Of a stretch of DNA of 64,000 bases, positions 50,951 through 59,576 are shown piece after piece. Each line of letters begins with the position of its first letter. Within the stretch, counting starts at the first letter, position 1. The position numbers and the translations under genes were made by a program. The notes beneath the pieces were generated by a model. It ran no database searches, was not told the DNA's origin, and saw only the letters and a program-made list of their open reading frames with translations. The DNA is from JAAZGD01 sp034003765 (lineage in GTDB: Bacteria > Bacillota > Clostridia > Peptostreptococcales > Anaerovoracaceae), in contig JAVEXZ010000005.1 in NCBI GenBank assembly GCA_034003765.1, forward strand, positions 1 to 64,000. Direction: 5' to 3'.

Positions 50951-52852
50951 TTATTCGCCTTTTCCCCTGTTTTGTTGGTCAAGCCTCTTCATTTTTTCCA
51001 AATAGACCAAAAGAACATTAATGTCTGCAGGAGACACCCCTGATATCCTTGAAGCTTGGCCAACAGAAAGTGGTTGTATTAAAGCAAGCTTTTGCCTGGC
51101 CTCAAGTCTAAGCCCCTCTATTTCATTATAGGGTAAATTTGGAGACAAATCTTTTTCTTCAAGCTTCTTAAACCTATTAATTTGTATTAGTTGCTTGTCT
51201 ATGTAGCCTTTGTACTTTATCCCAACCTCTACTGATGCTTTCATTGCAGGTGTAAGAGCTTTTTGGGGAGGATAAAAGGCTTCTAATTTCTCGTAAGATA
51301 GTTCTGGCCTTTTCAGGAGTTCTGCTAAAGTCATCTTGTTATTTAAGGGTGTACTGTCCCATTCTTTTAATAGCTCTTCTAGCTCTTTTGGTAAAACTTC
51401 TGTATTTCCAAGCCTTTTTACCTCTTCAGCCACAACTTGTTTTTTGTCTAGATACCTTTGGTACCTTGCTTCAGAAGCTAGCCCTAGCTTATAGGCTCTT
51501 TCTGTTAGTCTCTCATCGGCATTATCCTGCCTGAGAATCAATCGGTATTCCGCTCTGGAAGTCATTATCCTATAAGGCTCCGGGGTCCCCTTAGTTACCA
51601 AATCGTCTATTAGCACTCCAATATAGCCTTCGTCCCTGTGAATGATAAATGGCTCTTTGCCATCTAGCTTTAAAACCCCATTAATCCCCGCCATTAGGCC
51701 TTGTGCTGCTGCCTCTTCGTAACCTGAACTTCCATTAAATTGCCCCGCACAAAATAAGTTCTTTATCCCCTTGTATTCCAAATTAAGGTTAAGGTCAGAT
51801 GGATCAATGCAGTCATACTCTATGGCATAGGCTGGTCTTACTATTCTAAGGTTTTCTAAGCCCTTAATGGTCCTGTAAAACTCCACTTGAACATCTTCGG
51901 GCAAGCTTGTAGACATTCCTTGAATATATACTTCGTCGGTGTCTAGACCTTCAGGTTCAACGAAAAGCTGGTGACGCTCTTTGTCCTTAAATCGATTCAG
52001 CTTGTCTTCAATTGATGGGCAATACCTAACTCCCACTCCCTCAATTTGCCCCCCAAAAAGGGCTGACCGTCCAAAGTTCTTCCTAATAACTTCATGGGTT
52101 CTTTCATTTGTATAGGACAGCCAACAGGAAACCTGGTCTCTTTCCAAGTAATCATTCATAAAAGAAAAAGGCACTATTATATCATCACCCTTTTGTTCTA
52201 GCATTTTATCAAAGTCAAGGCTCTGGGCCAAAACTCTAGCAGGGGTACCTGTCTTAAATCGTCGGATATTCATACCATGCTCTCTAAGCTTATCTCCTAG
52301 TTCCATAGCAGGGGATAGTCCATTGGGACCGCTATCGTAGGCGCTGCTGCCTATGAATATTTTACCTTTTAGAAATGTCCCTGTGGCTATGATAACAGCC
52401 TTTGCCCTATATTTAGCACCAGTTTTTAGTATAACTCCCTTTACCTGGCCATCTTCCACTATAATGTCAACCACTTCACCTTGCTTTAGGTCCAAGTTGG
52501 CCTGGTGCTCTAATACCTTTTTCATCTCTAGGTGGTATTTGTTTTTATCGGCCTGGGTTCTTAGGGAGTGAACTGCAGGGCCTTTTGAAGTATTTAGCAT
52601 TTTACTTTGGATAAAGGCTTTGTCAATATTAATAGCCATCTCTCCACCCAAGGCATCAATCTCTCTTACTAAGTGGCCTTTTCCTGTTCCCCCGATTGAA
52701 GGATTACAAGCAAGCATTGCAATAGACTCTAGGTGGGTTGACATAATCAAGGTCTTTTTGCCAAGTCTTGCAGAGGCCAAAGCTGCTTCACACCCTGCGT
52801 GTCCAGCTCCAATAACGACTATATCATAAGTCCCCATTTCATAAGTTTCCAT
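50951..52852 (-). CDS. mnmG: tRNA uridine-34 modification enzyme MnmG (GidA)
   Basis: This FAD protein of about 633 residues has the Rossmann motif VVIGAGHAGCEAALASARLG near the N-terminus, NPSIGGTGKGHLVREIDALGG (core GGTGKGHL), GTFLKG and YCPSIEDK motifs, and a helical C-terminal domain. With MnmE it adds the carboxymethylaminomethyl group to U34 of certain tRNAs. I chose the ATG at 52852, preceded by GGGGAAA; the frame extends upstream to 52870 inside mnmE. It follows mnmE directly. rsmG, its usual next gene, is absent here. Confidence 0.96.
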   Translation of the reverse strand: METYEMGTYDIVVIGAGHAGCEAALASARLGKKTLIMSTHLESIAMLACNPSIGGTGKGHLVREIDALGGEMAINIDKAFIQSKMLNTSKGPAVHSLRTQADKNKYHLEMKKVLEHQANLDLKQGEVVDIIVEDGQVKGVILKTGAKYRAKAVIIATGTFLKGKIFIGSSAYDSGPNGLSPAMELGDKLREHGMNIRRFKTGTPARVLAQSLDFDKMLEQKGDDIIVPFSFMNDYLERDQVSCWLSYTNERTHEVIRKNFGRSALFGGQIEGVGVRYCPSIEDKLNRFKDKERHQLFVEPEGLDTDEVYIQGMSTSLPEDVQVEFYRTIKGLENLRIVRPAYAIEYDCIDPSDLNLNLEYKGIKNLFCAGQFNGSSGYEEAAAQGLMAGINGVLKLDGKEPFIIHRDEGYIGVLIDDLVTKGTPEPYRIMTSRAEYRLILRQDNADERLTERAYKLGLASEARYQRYLDKKQVVAEEVKRLGNTEVLPKELEELLKEWDSTPLNNKMTLAELLKRPELSYEKLEAFYPPQKALTPAMKASVEVGIKYKGYIDKQLIQINRFKKLEEKDLSPNLPYNEIEGLRLEARQKLALIQPLSVGQASRISGVSPADINVLLVYLEKMKRLDQQNRGKGE

Positions 52853-52854
52853 GG

Positions 52855-54228
52855 CTATTTCCCCAAGCAAAATCTATTAAATACTTCATTGATAACATCA
52901 TCTTTTACGGTCTCGCCAATTATTTCTCCCAAGGATTCATGGGCATTTCTTATGTCCACCTCTATAAAATCTAAGGCTTCTTTTTGCCGGATCATGACTA
53001 GGGCATCCTTACAACTTTGGCCTGCTTTTTCCAAGAGCTCTTGGTGGCGAACTTGGGTAATTATGATGTTTCCTTCTTGTTTTACCCATCCGCCATATAC
53101 TATTTCCTCTATCTTATCTTCAATTTCTAAAATTCCCATTTCTTCAGTCACTGAGGTTTCTACAATAGTAGCCTGGGGCAAGTGGTCTTCCACTGCTTGG
53201 TGATTCACAGCTTTTCCTAGGTCTCTTTTATTTAGGAGTACCATTACACTTTGATCCTTTACAAGTTCCATTATCATTTTATCTTCACTGGAAAGTTCTT
53301 GGCTGCCATCTAAAACCAAGACCACCAAGTCCGCCTTCATAAAGGATTCCTTTGCTTTTTCTATGCCTATCTTTTCAACTAGATCATCGGTTTCTCTTAT
53401 ACCAGCTGTGTCTATTATTCTTAGGGGAATATTCCTAATGCTAAGCCATTCTTCGATAGTGTCTCTGGTGGTTCCTGGGATCTCGGTAACTATGGCTCGG
53501 TTTTCCTTTAATAGAGCATTCATCAAGGAAGATTTTCCCACATTAGGCTTACCAATAATGGCTACGGCTAATCCTTCCTTGAGAATTCTTCCTGAGTGGG
53601 CAGTGGCTAAAAGTTTTTGAATTTCACAACTAATAGACAGGATGGAATCTTCCATTTGATCATAGGTTATTTCTTCGATATCCTCTTCTGGATATTCGAT
53701 GTTCACTGTTATTTGAACCATTAAGTCCCGGGTTTTTTCTCTTAGCTCTTTAATCTTCGAGGAAGTTGTCCCCCCTAATTGATCCATGGCCACCTCAAAG
53801 CTCTTTTCCGTTTTAGCCTTAATCAAATCAATTACAGCCTCTGCTTGGCTTAGGTCAAGGCGGCCATTTAAAAATGCTCTTTTTGTAAACTCTCCAGGCT
53901 CTGCTAGGGATGCTCCTAGTTCCTGAACAGTCTTTAGCACCTTTCTAAGAGCCACCATTGAACCGTGGCACTGGATTTCAACAAGGTCTTCCCCAGTATA
54001 CGTCTTGGGCCCCGGGAAATAAACAGCGAAACATTCATCTATAATTTGGCCGGGTTCTTGGGGGCTAATTATATGACCATAGGTGAGACGGCGGGGATCT
54101 AGGTCTTTAGAATTTTTGGATAAGAAAATTTGATCCAAATAGTCTTTGGACCTTTCTCCGCTTATACGAACTATTCCTATACCACCTTCTCCCGGTGGTG
54201 TGGAAATTGCCACAATAGTAGCTTCCAT
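52855..54228 (-). CDS. mnmE: tRNA modification GTPase MnmE (TrmE)
   Basis: This 457-residue protein has an N-terminal tetrahydrofolate-binding domain (TIVAISTPPGEGGIGIVRISG), a helical domain, and an inserted G domain (GKPNVGKSSLMNALL, DTAGIRETDD, NKRDL). It ends in the conserved Cys motif FCLGK. It works with MnmG on tRNA wobble uridines. AGGCTA precedes the ATG. It lies between jag and mnmG as in most Firmicutes. Confidence 0.96.
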   Translation of the reverse strand: MEATIVAISTPPGEGGIGIVRISGERSKDYLDQIFLSKNSKDLDPRRLTYGHIISPQEPGQIIDECFAVYFPGPKTYTGEDLVEIQCHGSMVALRKVLKTVQELGASLAEPGEFTKRAFLNGRLDLSQAEAVIDLIKAKTEKSFEVAMDQLGGTTSSKIKELREKTRDLMVQITVNIEYPEEDIEEITYDQMEDSILSISCEIQKLLATAHSGRILKEGLAVAIIGKPNVGKSSLMNALLKENRAIVTEIPGTTRDTIEEWLSIRNIPLRIIDTAGIRETDDLVEKIGIEKAKESFMKADLVVLVLDGSQELSSEDKMIMELVKDQSVMVLLNKRDLGKAVNHQAVEDHLPQATIVETSVTEEMGILEIEDKIEEIVYGGWVKQEGNIIITQVRHQELLEKAGQSCKDALVMIRQKEALDFIEVDIRNAHESLGEIIGETVKDDVINEVFNRFCLGK

Positions 54229-54253
54229 TTTTTTAGCCTACTCTCCTTTTGGT

Positions 54254-54283
54254 AAAGATGGCCCGCATAATCTGCGGGCCATC
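54254..54283 (-). terminator. Hairpin between jag and mnmE, possible attenuator
   Basis: On the minus strand GATGGCCCGC and GCGGGCCATC form 10-bp arms around AGATTAT, followed by only three T. It may partly terminate or stabilise the jag transcript. Confidence 0.6.
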
Positions 54284-54287
54284 CTGG

Positions 54288-55115
54288 TTAACCTTTTCGT
54301 TTTAGTTCAATAACTACCCTTCGGTATGGCTCTTCTCCTTCACTTCTTGTAACAACCTTTGGGTTGTTTTGCAGTGTGGAATGAATCACTTTTCTTTCAT
54401 AAGGATTCATTGGCTCTAGTTTTACTGAGCGCCTATTCTTTACAACCTTATCCCCTAAACGATCTGCAAGCTGTTGCAAAGTTTTTTCTCTTTTTGACCT
54501 ATAACTTTCTGAGTCGATTACCACACGGGTGTAATTCTCTTTGTTCTTATTGATAACAAGCCCAGTTAAATACTGAAGAGCATCAAGGGTCTGCCCTCTT
54601 TTGCCTATGATAGTTCCAGAATCCTCCCCTGCTAGGTTAATGAAAATATATTCTTCATTAGCCATGCCACTAGCCTGGAGATCTAATCCCATGGCTTCAA
54701 TTGTTTCCCTTAGAAATGTTAGGGCTGGATGATCTGTTACCTCTTTTAAGTCCTCTGGTTTTTCTTGAAGGAGGGGTTTAATTTCTCTCCTTCTTTCTGG
54801 AATTTCCCTGATTTGTTCTATTTTTTCTCCTGCTCGTTCCACAGTTTTTTCCAAGGTTTTTTCCACTCGCTTCTCAACCTCAACTGCTTTTTCAACCGCC
54901 TTTTCAACTATTTTTTCTACAGTTTTTTCTGGTTTTGTAGCTTCTTTTTTTATTTCCACTCGAACCTTGGCTAATTTATTTCCAATTCCGAAGAAGCCTT
55001 TACTGGGCTCTTCTAAAATTGTAATTTCCACTTGGTCCCTAGTTGCTTTAAGGTCAAAGAGCGCCAGGTCCACGGCTTCGTCTACACTGGTTCCCCATTT
55101 TTCCGAATAATCCAT
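54288..55115 (-). CDS. jag: RNA-binding protein Jag (KhpB/EloR-type)
   Basis: This 275-residue protein has the Jag_N domain (SVDEAVDLALFDLKATRD, to about 52). A long linker of VEKxVEKxVE repeats (about 55-100) follows, then a KH domain (GTIIGKRGQTLDALQYL near 180) and a C-terminal R3H domain (MNPYERKVIHSTLQ). KhpB/EloR binds RNA and influences cell elongation in Gram-positives. It follows yidC. AGAGAGGA precedes the ATG. The linker is more repetitive than usual and likely forms a single helix. Confidence 0.93.
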   Translation of the reverse strand: MDYSEKWGTSVDEAVDLALFDLKATRDQVEITILEEPSKGFFGIGNKLAKVRVEIKKEATKPEKTVEKIVEKAVEKAVEVEKRVEKTLEKTVERAGEKIEQIREIPERRREIKPLLQEKPEDLKEVTDHPALTFLRETIEAMGLDLQASGMANEEYIFINLAGEDSGTIIGKRGQTLDALQYLTGLVINKNKENYTRVVIDSESYRSKREKTLQQLADRLGDKVVKNRRSVKLEPMNPYERKVIHSTLQNNPKVVTRSEGEEPYRRVVIELKRKG

Positions 55116-55155
55116 TTTTTGTTCCTCTCTGATTCTATATCATTGAACAACCCAA

Positions 55156-55872
55156 TTATATTTTCTTTTGCTTCTTTAGTTCAGCTTCTGCTTTCAATCT
55201 TCTTCTCATTTTGTTTAGTCTAATGTTAAATAGGATTTGAACTCCTGTTCCAAAGAACCAATAAATTGTTAGTCCTGCTGGAAAAGTTCTACCCATCCAC
55301 ACGATCATTACTGGGAAGAAGTATTTCATAACCTTCATCATTGGGGCCATCTGACCCATCTGTTCAGACCCACCTTGCTGGGCTTGAGTTTGAGAAAAAG
55401 AAATATATGTGGTTAGTCCTGCCGCAATAGGTAAAACCCATTTGTCTGGCTGGGATAAATCCGATATCCAAAGAAATGCTTCATGAACCGCAAGGATCAT
55501 GGCGGGATCTTTCATGTACATTAAAGGATTTCTAAGTAATGCAAATAAGGCAAAAATGATAGGCATTTGTATCAACATGGGAAGACATCCACCCATAGGG
55601 TTAAATTTTTCTTCTTTGTAAAGTTCCATCATTTTCATGTTCAAGGTTTCTTTATCATTTGCGTACTTGGCCTGAAGCTCTTTCATTTTAGGTTGTATTG
55701 TGGCCATATTAGCTGTTGATTTTATTTGCTTGGCATATAAAGGATAAAGAGCAAATCTTACTAACAATGTAAATACTATAAGTGTAATTCCATAATTCTG
55801 TATAAGGGAATATAGTTGAGTTAAAACCCAGCCAAGTGGATTTGCTACTACTCCCATAATTTTAAAATACAT
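55156..55872 (-). CDS. yidC: Membrane protein insertase YidC
   Basis: This 238-residue Gram-positive YidC/OxaA has five membrane helices and lacks the large periplasmic domain of proteobacterial forms. The conserved groove arginine lies in LLVRFALYPLYAKQ near residue 39. The cytoplasmic hairpin reads MKMMELYKEEKFNPMGGCLPML. It inserts small membrane proteins alone or with SecYEG. No clear lipobox is present. It lies between yidD and jag, in the standard order. Confidence 0.94.
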   Translation of the reverse strand: MYFKIMGVVANPLGWVLTQLYSLIQNYGITLIVFTLLVRFALYPLYAKQIKSTANMATIQPKMKELQAKYANDKETLNMKMMELYKEEKFNPMGGCLPMLIQMPIIFALFALLRNPLMYMKDPAMILAVHEAFLWISDLSQPDKWVLPIAAGLTTYISFSQTQAQQGGSEQMGQMAPMMKVMKYFFPVMIVWMGRTFPAGLTIYWFFGTGVQILFNIRLNKMRRRLKAEAELKKQKKI

Positions 55873-55883
55873 TCATTTCCTCC

Positions 55884-56093
55884 TTAAGGTACCGGATCAT
55901 ACCCTCCGTCATTCCACGGGTGACACCTTAAAATTCTTTTAATTCCAATATAACTTCCCTTAAAAAACCCATACTTCTTCAAGGCCTCAATATAGTAGGC
56001 TGAGCAAGTTGGGTAAAATCTGCAAGTTCTGGGTAAAAATGGGGACAGTATTTTCTGATATCCTCGGATTATAATAATCAGGATCCACTTCAC
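55884..56093 (-). CDS. yidD: YidD membrane protein insertion efficiency factor
   Basis: This 69-residue YidD has the family core YQKILSPFLPRTCRFYPTCS, with two cysteines, and the C-terminal CHPWNDGGYDPVP. It is thought to assist YidC-dependent insertion at the inner membrane face. Its start overlaps the rnpA stop by four bases. Confidence 0.95.
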   Translation of the reverse strand: MKWILIIIIRGYQKILSPFLPRTCRFYPTCSAYYIEALKKYGFFKGSYIGIKRILRCHPWNDGGYDPVP

Positions 56094-56452
56094 TTACCAT
56101 CACTCCTTTTTTCTTTTAGAAGGCCGGATTTTTTAAAAGCCGAATACATAGATTTTTTTACTTCCTGCATAGAAGTGTTCCCTATGGTGTTCCGTGCAAT
56201 TATTATTAAATCTCTACCCTCTACAAGGACAAACTCTTTTTCCAGCTGTCTAAAACTCTCTTTCATAAGCCTTCTGGCCCTGTTCCTTTTTACACTATTT
56301 CCAACTTTTTTACTGGCCAAATACCCCATTCGATTGTATGGTAAGTTATTAGCCCTATGGAACAGAACCACGTATCTTTCACCAAAGGATTTTCCTTTGT
56401 TATAGATAGCGGAAAAGTCACTTTTCTTTCTAAGAACTTCCTTTTTTAGCAT
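56090..56452 (-). CDS. rnpA: Ribonuclease P protein component
   Basis: This 120-residue basic protein has the RNase P signature VKRNRARRLMKESFRQ near residue 54. It binds the RNase P RNA and pre-tRNA leaders for 5' processing of tRNA. The SD is weak (GGTTCTTTAATT before ATG). A hairpin with T-run lies between it and rpmH, which commonly tunes rnpA below rpmH expression. Confidence 0.95.
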   Translation of the reverse strand: MLKKEVLRKKSDFSAIYNKGKSFGERYVVLFHRANNLPYNRMGYLASKKVGNSVKRNRARRLMKESFRQLEKEFVLVEGRDLIIIARNTIGNTSMQEVKKSMYSAFKKSGLLKEKRSDGK

Positions 56453-56471
56453 AATTAAAGAACCTTAAAAC

Positions 56472-56492
56472 AAAAAGGCCGCTTGAGCGGTC
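56472..56492 (-). terminator. Attenuating terminator between rpmH and rnpA
   Basis: On the minus strand GACCGC-TCAA-GCGGCC is followed by TTTTTG. It begins just after the rpmH stop and probably limits read-through into rnpA. Confidence 0.7.
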
Positions 56493-56493
56493 T

Positions 56494-56628
56494 CTATGCT
56501 GTCAAGGATTTTCTTCCTCTCAATCTTCTTCTCTTTAAGACATTTTTACCGTTTTTTGTGCTCATTCTTTTTCTAAAGCCATGTTCTTTGTTTCTCTGTC
56601 TAACCTTTGGTTGAAAAGTTCTTTTCAT
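56494..56628 (-). CDS. rpmH: 50S ribosomal protein L34
   Basis: This 44-residue basic protein reads MKRTFQPKVRQRNKEHGFRK then RMSTKNGKNVLKRRRLRGRK and SLTA. It is a standard L34 with the family's KRTFQP start and RRRxRGRK tail. AAGGAGGTG precedes the ATG. It is the first gene of the leftward origin-flanking operon and has a consensus promoter. Confidence 0.97.
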   Translation of the reverse strand: MKRTFQPKVRQRNKEHGFRKRMSTKNGKNVLKRRRLRGRKSLTA

Positions 56629-56717
56629 TTGAATCGACACCTCCTTATTTAGTTTAGCTGATTCTTATTTCCAGCTTTTATGGCCGTCTTAATTCCAACG
56701 GGCACATATGCCATATA

Positions 56718-56746
56718 ATTATATAGCCCACCTTCTTTTATGTCAA
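56718..56746 (-). promoter_or_regulatory. Consensus sigma-A promoter of rpmH
   Basis: On the minus strand perfect TTGACA (56741-56746) and perfect TATAAT (56718-56723) are 17 bases apart, 90 bases before the L34 start. Confidence 0.92.
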
Positions 56747-56805
56747 CGTTTTTAACCGGCTTTTTAGATGAGACAATAGGTCAAATACCGGGTTTTACAA
56801 CATAT

Positions 56806-56909
56806 AGTGGATAAGACCCAATTTGTTAACATTAGTATCCACAATTAGTGGATAAAACTAAGAAAATTTCTTTTACTTTTAAGAGATTTTCCCCTTGCCC
56901 TGTGGATAA
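56806..56909. promoter_or_regulatory. oriC: oriC, DnaA-box cluster upstream of dnaA
   Basis: Four DnaA boxes lie between rpmH and dnaA: AGTGGATAA (56806-56814), GTATCCACA (56835-56843), AGTGGATAA (56847-56855) and the perfect consensus TGTGGATAA (56901-56909). Three face one way and one the other. With the dnaA-dnaN site they form a two-part origin as in Bacillus. Confidence 0.85.
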
Positions 56910-56924
56910 CATTTGTATTATGAT
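56895..56924 (+). promoter_or_regulatory. dnaA promoter overlapping a DnaA box
   Basis: TTGCCC (56895-56900) and TATGAT (56919-56924) are 18 bases apart. The perfect DnaA box at 56901-56909 lies inside the spacer, a position suited to autoregulation by DnaA. Confidence 0.65.
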
Positions 56925-56958
56925 ATATGTACCGGTAAAAAGCAAGAGAAAGGCTGAT

Positions 56959-58296
56959 ATGAAAGATTTGAAGGAAGACTGGAGCGCGGTACAAGAACTC
57001 TTAAAGAATAATTTACAAGAGATAAGTTATGAAACATGGTTTGCACCCCTAACTCCACTAAGGACCGACACAAAAAGCAAAAGAATATATATTGACCCCT
57101 ATGCCAGTATGAATCAAAACATACTGACTAGTCGTTATATGCCCCTACTAGAAAATACAATTGGAGATGTTTTCGGTAAGGGATATAAGGTTGTTTTTGA
57201 GTATATAAAGGATCGTACTGGAGGAAATGTAAGCTACGGTGGTAGTGGTGAAGAATTCGATGGGGAGTTTTACTTCAACCCCCGTTATAATTTTTCTACC
57301 TTCGTAGTTGGGAGTAACAATAAGTATGCCCATGCTGCAGCCTTAGCTGTTGCTACTTTACCTTCAGATGATTACAACCCTCTATTCTTATATGGGGGTT
57401 CTGGCCTAGGTAAAACTCATCTAATGCATGCTATAGGCCACCACATTCTTCAAAACCACCCAAAATTGAAGCCTTTATATGTTTCTTCTGAGATGTTTAC
57501 CAATGAAATGATAAAGGCTATTAGTGAAAAAAAGACTGGTGAATTTAGAAATAAGTATAGAAAAATCGACGTATTACTAATAGACGATATTCAGTTTCTT
57601 GAGGGGAAGACAGGTACCCAGGAAGAATTTTTCTTTACTTTTGAATCGCTTTATCAATCAAAAAAGCAAATAATTATAAGCAGTGATAGGCCTCCAAATA
57701 AACTGGTGAGTTTTGATGACCGTTTAAGAGGGAGGTTTCAGTGGAATGTTGTTGCTGATATTACAGCCCCAGATTACGAAACCAGGGTTGCCATTTTAAG
57801 AAAAAAAGCAGAACTAGAAGGCCTTGTTATAGATGAGCCTCTGCAAGATGTAATAGAGTTAATTTGTGAAAAGGTTAAGTTTAATATAAGAGAGTTGGAA
57901 GGAGCCTTTACACGAATAGTAACATTTTCTAATTTAATGAATGAACCAATAAGCAGGAACCTAGCCAGAGAAGTTTTGAAAGATATTTTATTAGCAGCTG
58001 ATTTTAATATAACTTCAGACTCAATTAAAAAGGCTGTTTGTAAATTTTACTCAATTAAAATGGTAGATATGGATTCTTCAAAGAGAACTCGGATTTTAGC
58101 ATTTCCAAGGCAAATAGCCATGTATCTTTGCCGAGAACTCACAGATCTTTCCTTACCTAAAATAGGAGAATGTTTTGGTAATAGAGATCATACAACTGTG
58201 CTTTATGCTTGTGATAAAATAGGAACACTTATAAAAAGTGACGAAGAATTAAGGGAGAATATAAATACACTAAAGAACACTATTAATGGAAAGTAG
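56959..58296 (+). CDS. dnaA: Chromosomal replication initiator DnaA
   Basis: This 445-residue initiator has four domains. Domain I reads WSAVQELLKNNLQEISYETWFAPL. Domain II is short and variable. The AAA+ domain III has Walker A YGGSGLGKTHLMHAIG near residue 142 and Walker B VLLIDDIQFLEGK. Domain IV has the DnaA-box-binding signature CFGNRDHTTVLYACDKI. I chose the ATG at 56959, preceded by GAAAGG; the longer frame from 56848 uses a GTG inside a DnaA box and covers the promoter. It is the first plus-strand gene right of the origin. Confidence 0.97.
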   Translation: MKDLKEDWSAVQELLKNNLQEISYETWFAPLTPLRTDTKSKRIYIDPYASMNQNILTSRYMPLLENTIGDVFGKGYKVVFEYIKDRTGGNVSYGGSGEEFDGEFYFNPRYNFSTFVVGSNNKYAHAAALAVATLPSDDYNPLFLYGGSGLGKTHLMHAIGHHILQNHPKLKPLYVSSEMFTNEMIKAISEKKTGEFRNKYRKIDVLLIDDIQFLEGKTGTQEEFFFTFESLYQSKKQIIISSDRPPNKLVSFDDRLRGRFQWNVVADITAPDYETRVAILRKKAELEGLVIDEPLQDVIELICEKVKFNIRELEGAFTRIVTFSNLMNEPISRNLAREVLKDILLAADFNITSDSIKKAVCKFYSIKMVDMDSSKRTRILAFPRQIAMYLCRELTDLSLPKIGECFGNRDHTTVLYACDKIGTLIKSDEELRENINTLKNTINGK

Positions 58297-58332
58297 TAAC
58301 TTATTCTTTTTATTCCATAAGGTTTTTACCAC

Positions 58333-58446
58333 TTGTCCACAAGCTTGTTAATTCTACCCTCTTTGGAATTTCAATATACACAAGTACTTATCTACATATT
58401 AACAAGCCCTACTACTATTACTACTACCTAACTATATAAATAATAA
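58333..58446. promoter_or_regulatory. oriC: oriC unwinding region: DnaA boxes, DnaA-trio tract and AT-rich DUE
   Basis: The dnaA-dnaN gap contains TTGTCCACA (58333-58341) and TTATCTACA (58388-58396), each one change from the DnaA-box consensus. After a 12-base gap comes CTACTACTATTACTACTACC TA (58409-58430), whose complementary strand reads as repeated 3'-GAT/AAT trios. The AT-rich ACTATATAAATAATAA follows. This order (box, trios, AT-rich) matches the strand-opening element described for Bacillus subtilis. Confidence 0.85.
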
Positions 58447-58466
58447 GGGCCTTTGGAGGAAAAATT

Positions 58467-59576
58467 ATGAGATTCACATGTGACCAATCAAGTTTAGTTA
58501 AAGCATTAAATACTGTTTCAAAAGCAGTTACATCAAGAACTACTATTCCAATATTAAAGGGAATACTTTTAAATCTTCAAGGTAATGATTTAACCTTAAC
58601 TGCATCAGATTTAGAAATTTCTATTGAAAAAGTTATACAAGTAAGAGGAATGGAGAATGGATCTCTTGTTGTTTCAGCAAAACTGTTTTCTGATATTATA
58701 AGGAAACTGCCAAATGAAGATATTTTTATAGAAGGTGATGAAAATGAAAAAACATTAATTAAAACATCATCTTCAGAGTTTACAATTGTTTCAATTCAAG
58801 CAGATGAATTCCCAAGAATTGGAACCATTGAAGAAGAGCAGGATCGTTTTGTATTTAATAAAGATTTACTAAGAGAAATGGTAAGAAAAACCACTTTTTG
58901 TGCCAGCCTTGATGAATCAAAAGGTATTATTGTTGGAGTTCTTATAGAGAGAAACCAAGATAATATTACAATGGTTGCTCTTGATGGATTTAGGATGGCG
59001 GTAGTAAGAGAAAGTATAGAAAAAGGAGATGAAAGTAAAATTATCATTTCTGCTAAACTCCTTTCGGAAATTAGTAAGATAATTACAGACGAAGAACCTG
59101 AAGGAGATATTATTATGGTACTGGATAAAAAGAAAGCTCTTATAACAATAGATACTAGCAAAGTTGTATTGAGATTATTAGAAGGAGATTTTATTAAATA
59201 TAGAGATATACTTCCCAAAGATAAATCACTAAAAATGTTAGTATCAAGGTCATTATTACAAGATAGTATTGAGAGAGCTTCTTTGTTAGCAAAGGAAGGT
59301 AAAAACAACCTAGTAAAATTTACCATTATAGATAATTTACTAACAATAACTTCCAAATCAGAAGAAGGTAATGTTAAAGAGGAAATAGTAATAGAGAAAA
59401 TTGGTGAGGATATAGAAATTGGTTTTAATAGTAAATACCTATTAGATGTTTTAAAAGCAGTAGATGATGATGTTATTTTAATGGAGTTTAATAGCCCAAC
59501 TAGTCCATGTATGATAAAACAGCCAGAGGATACTATGTATGAATACCTAGTGTTACCTGTCCGTATTAATGGTTAA
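58467..59576 (+). CDS. dnaN: DNA polymerase III beta subunit (sliding clamp)
   Basis: This 369-residue protein has the three-domain clamp fold. It starts MRFTCDQSSLVKALNTVSKA and contains LTLTASDLEISIE, ALDGFRMAVVRE and the C-terminal YLVLPVRING, which closes the third domain. The ring tethers polymerase III to DNA. TTTGGAGG precedes the ATG. Base composition is noticeably more AT-rich than in the genes left of the origin. Its stop overlaps the rsmG start; recF, its usual neighbour, is absent. Confidence 0.97.
   Translation: MRFTCDQSSLVKALNTVSKAVTSRTTIPILKGILLNLQGNDLTLTASDLEISIEKVIQVRGMENGSLVVSAKLFSDIIRKLPNEDIFIEGDENEKTLIKTSSSEFTIVSIQADEFPRIGTIEEEQDRFVFNKDLLREMVRKTTFCASLDESKGIIVGVLIERNQDNITMVALDGFRMAVVRESIEKGDESKIIISAKLLSEISKIITDEEPEGDIIMVLDKKKALITIDTSKVVLRLLEGDFIKYRDILPKDKSLKMLVSRSLLQDSIERASLLAKEGKNNLVKFTIIDNLLTITSKSEEGNVKEEIVIEKIGEDIEIGFNSKYLLDVLKAVDDDVILMEFNSPTSPCMIKQPEDTMYEYLVLPVRING

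Noticed and set aside
56848..56958. N-terminal extension of DnaA from a GTG
   Set aside because: It covers two DnaA boxes and the promoter -10; the ATG at 56959 has an SD and the normal domain I start.
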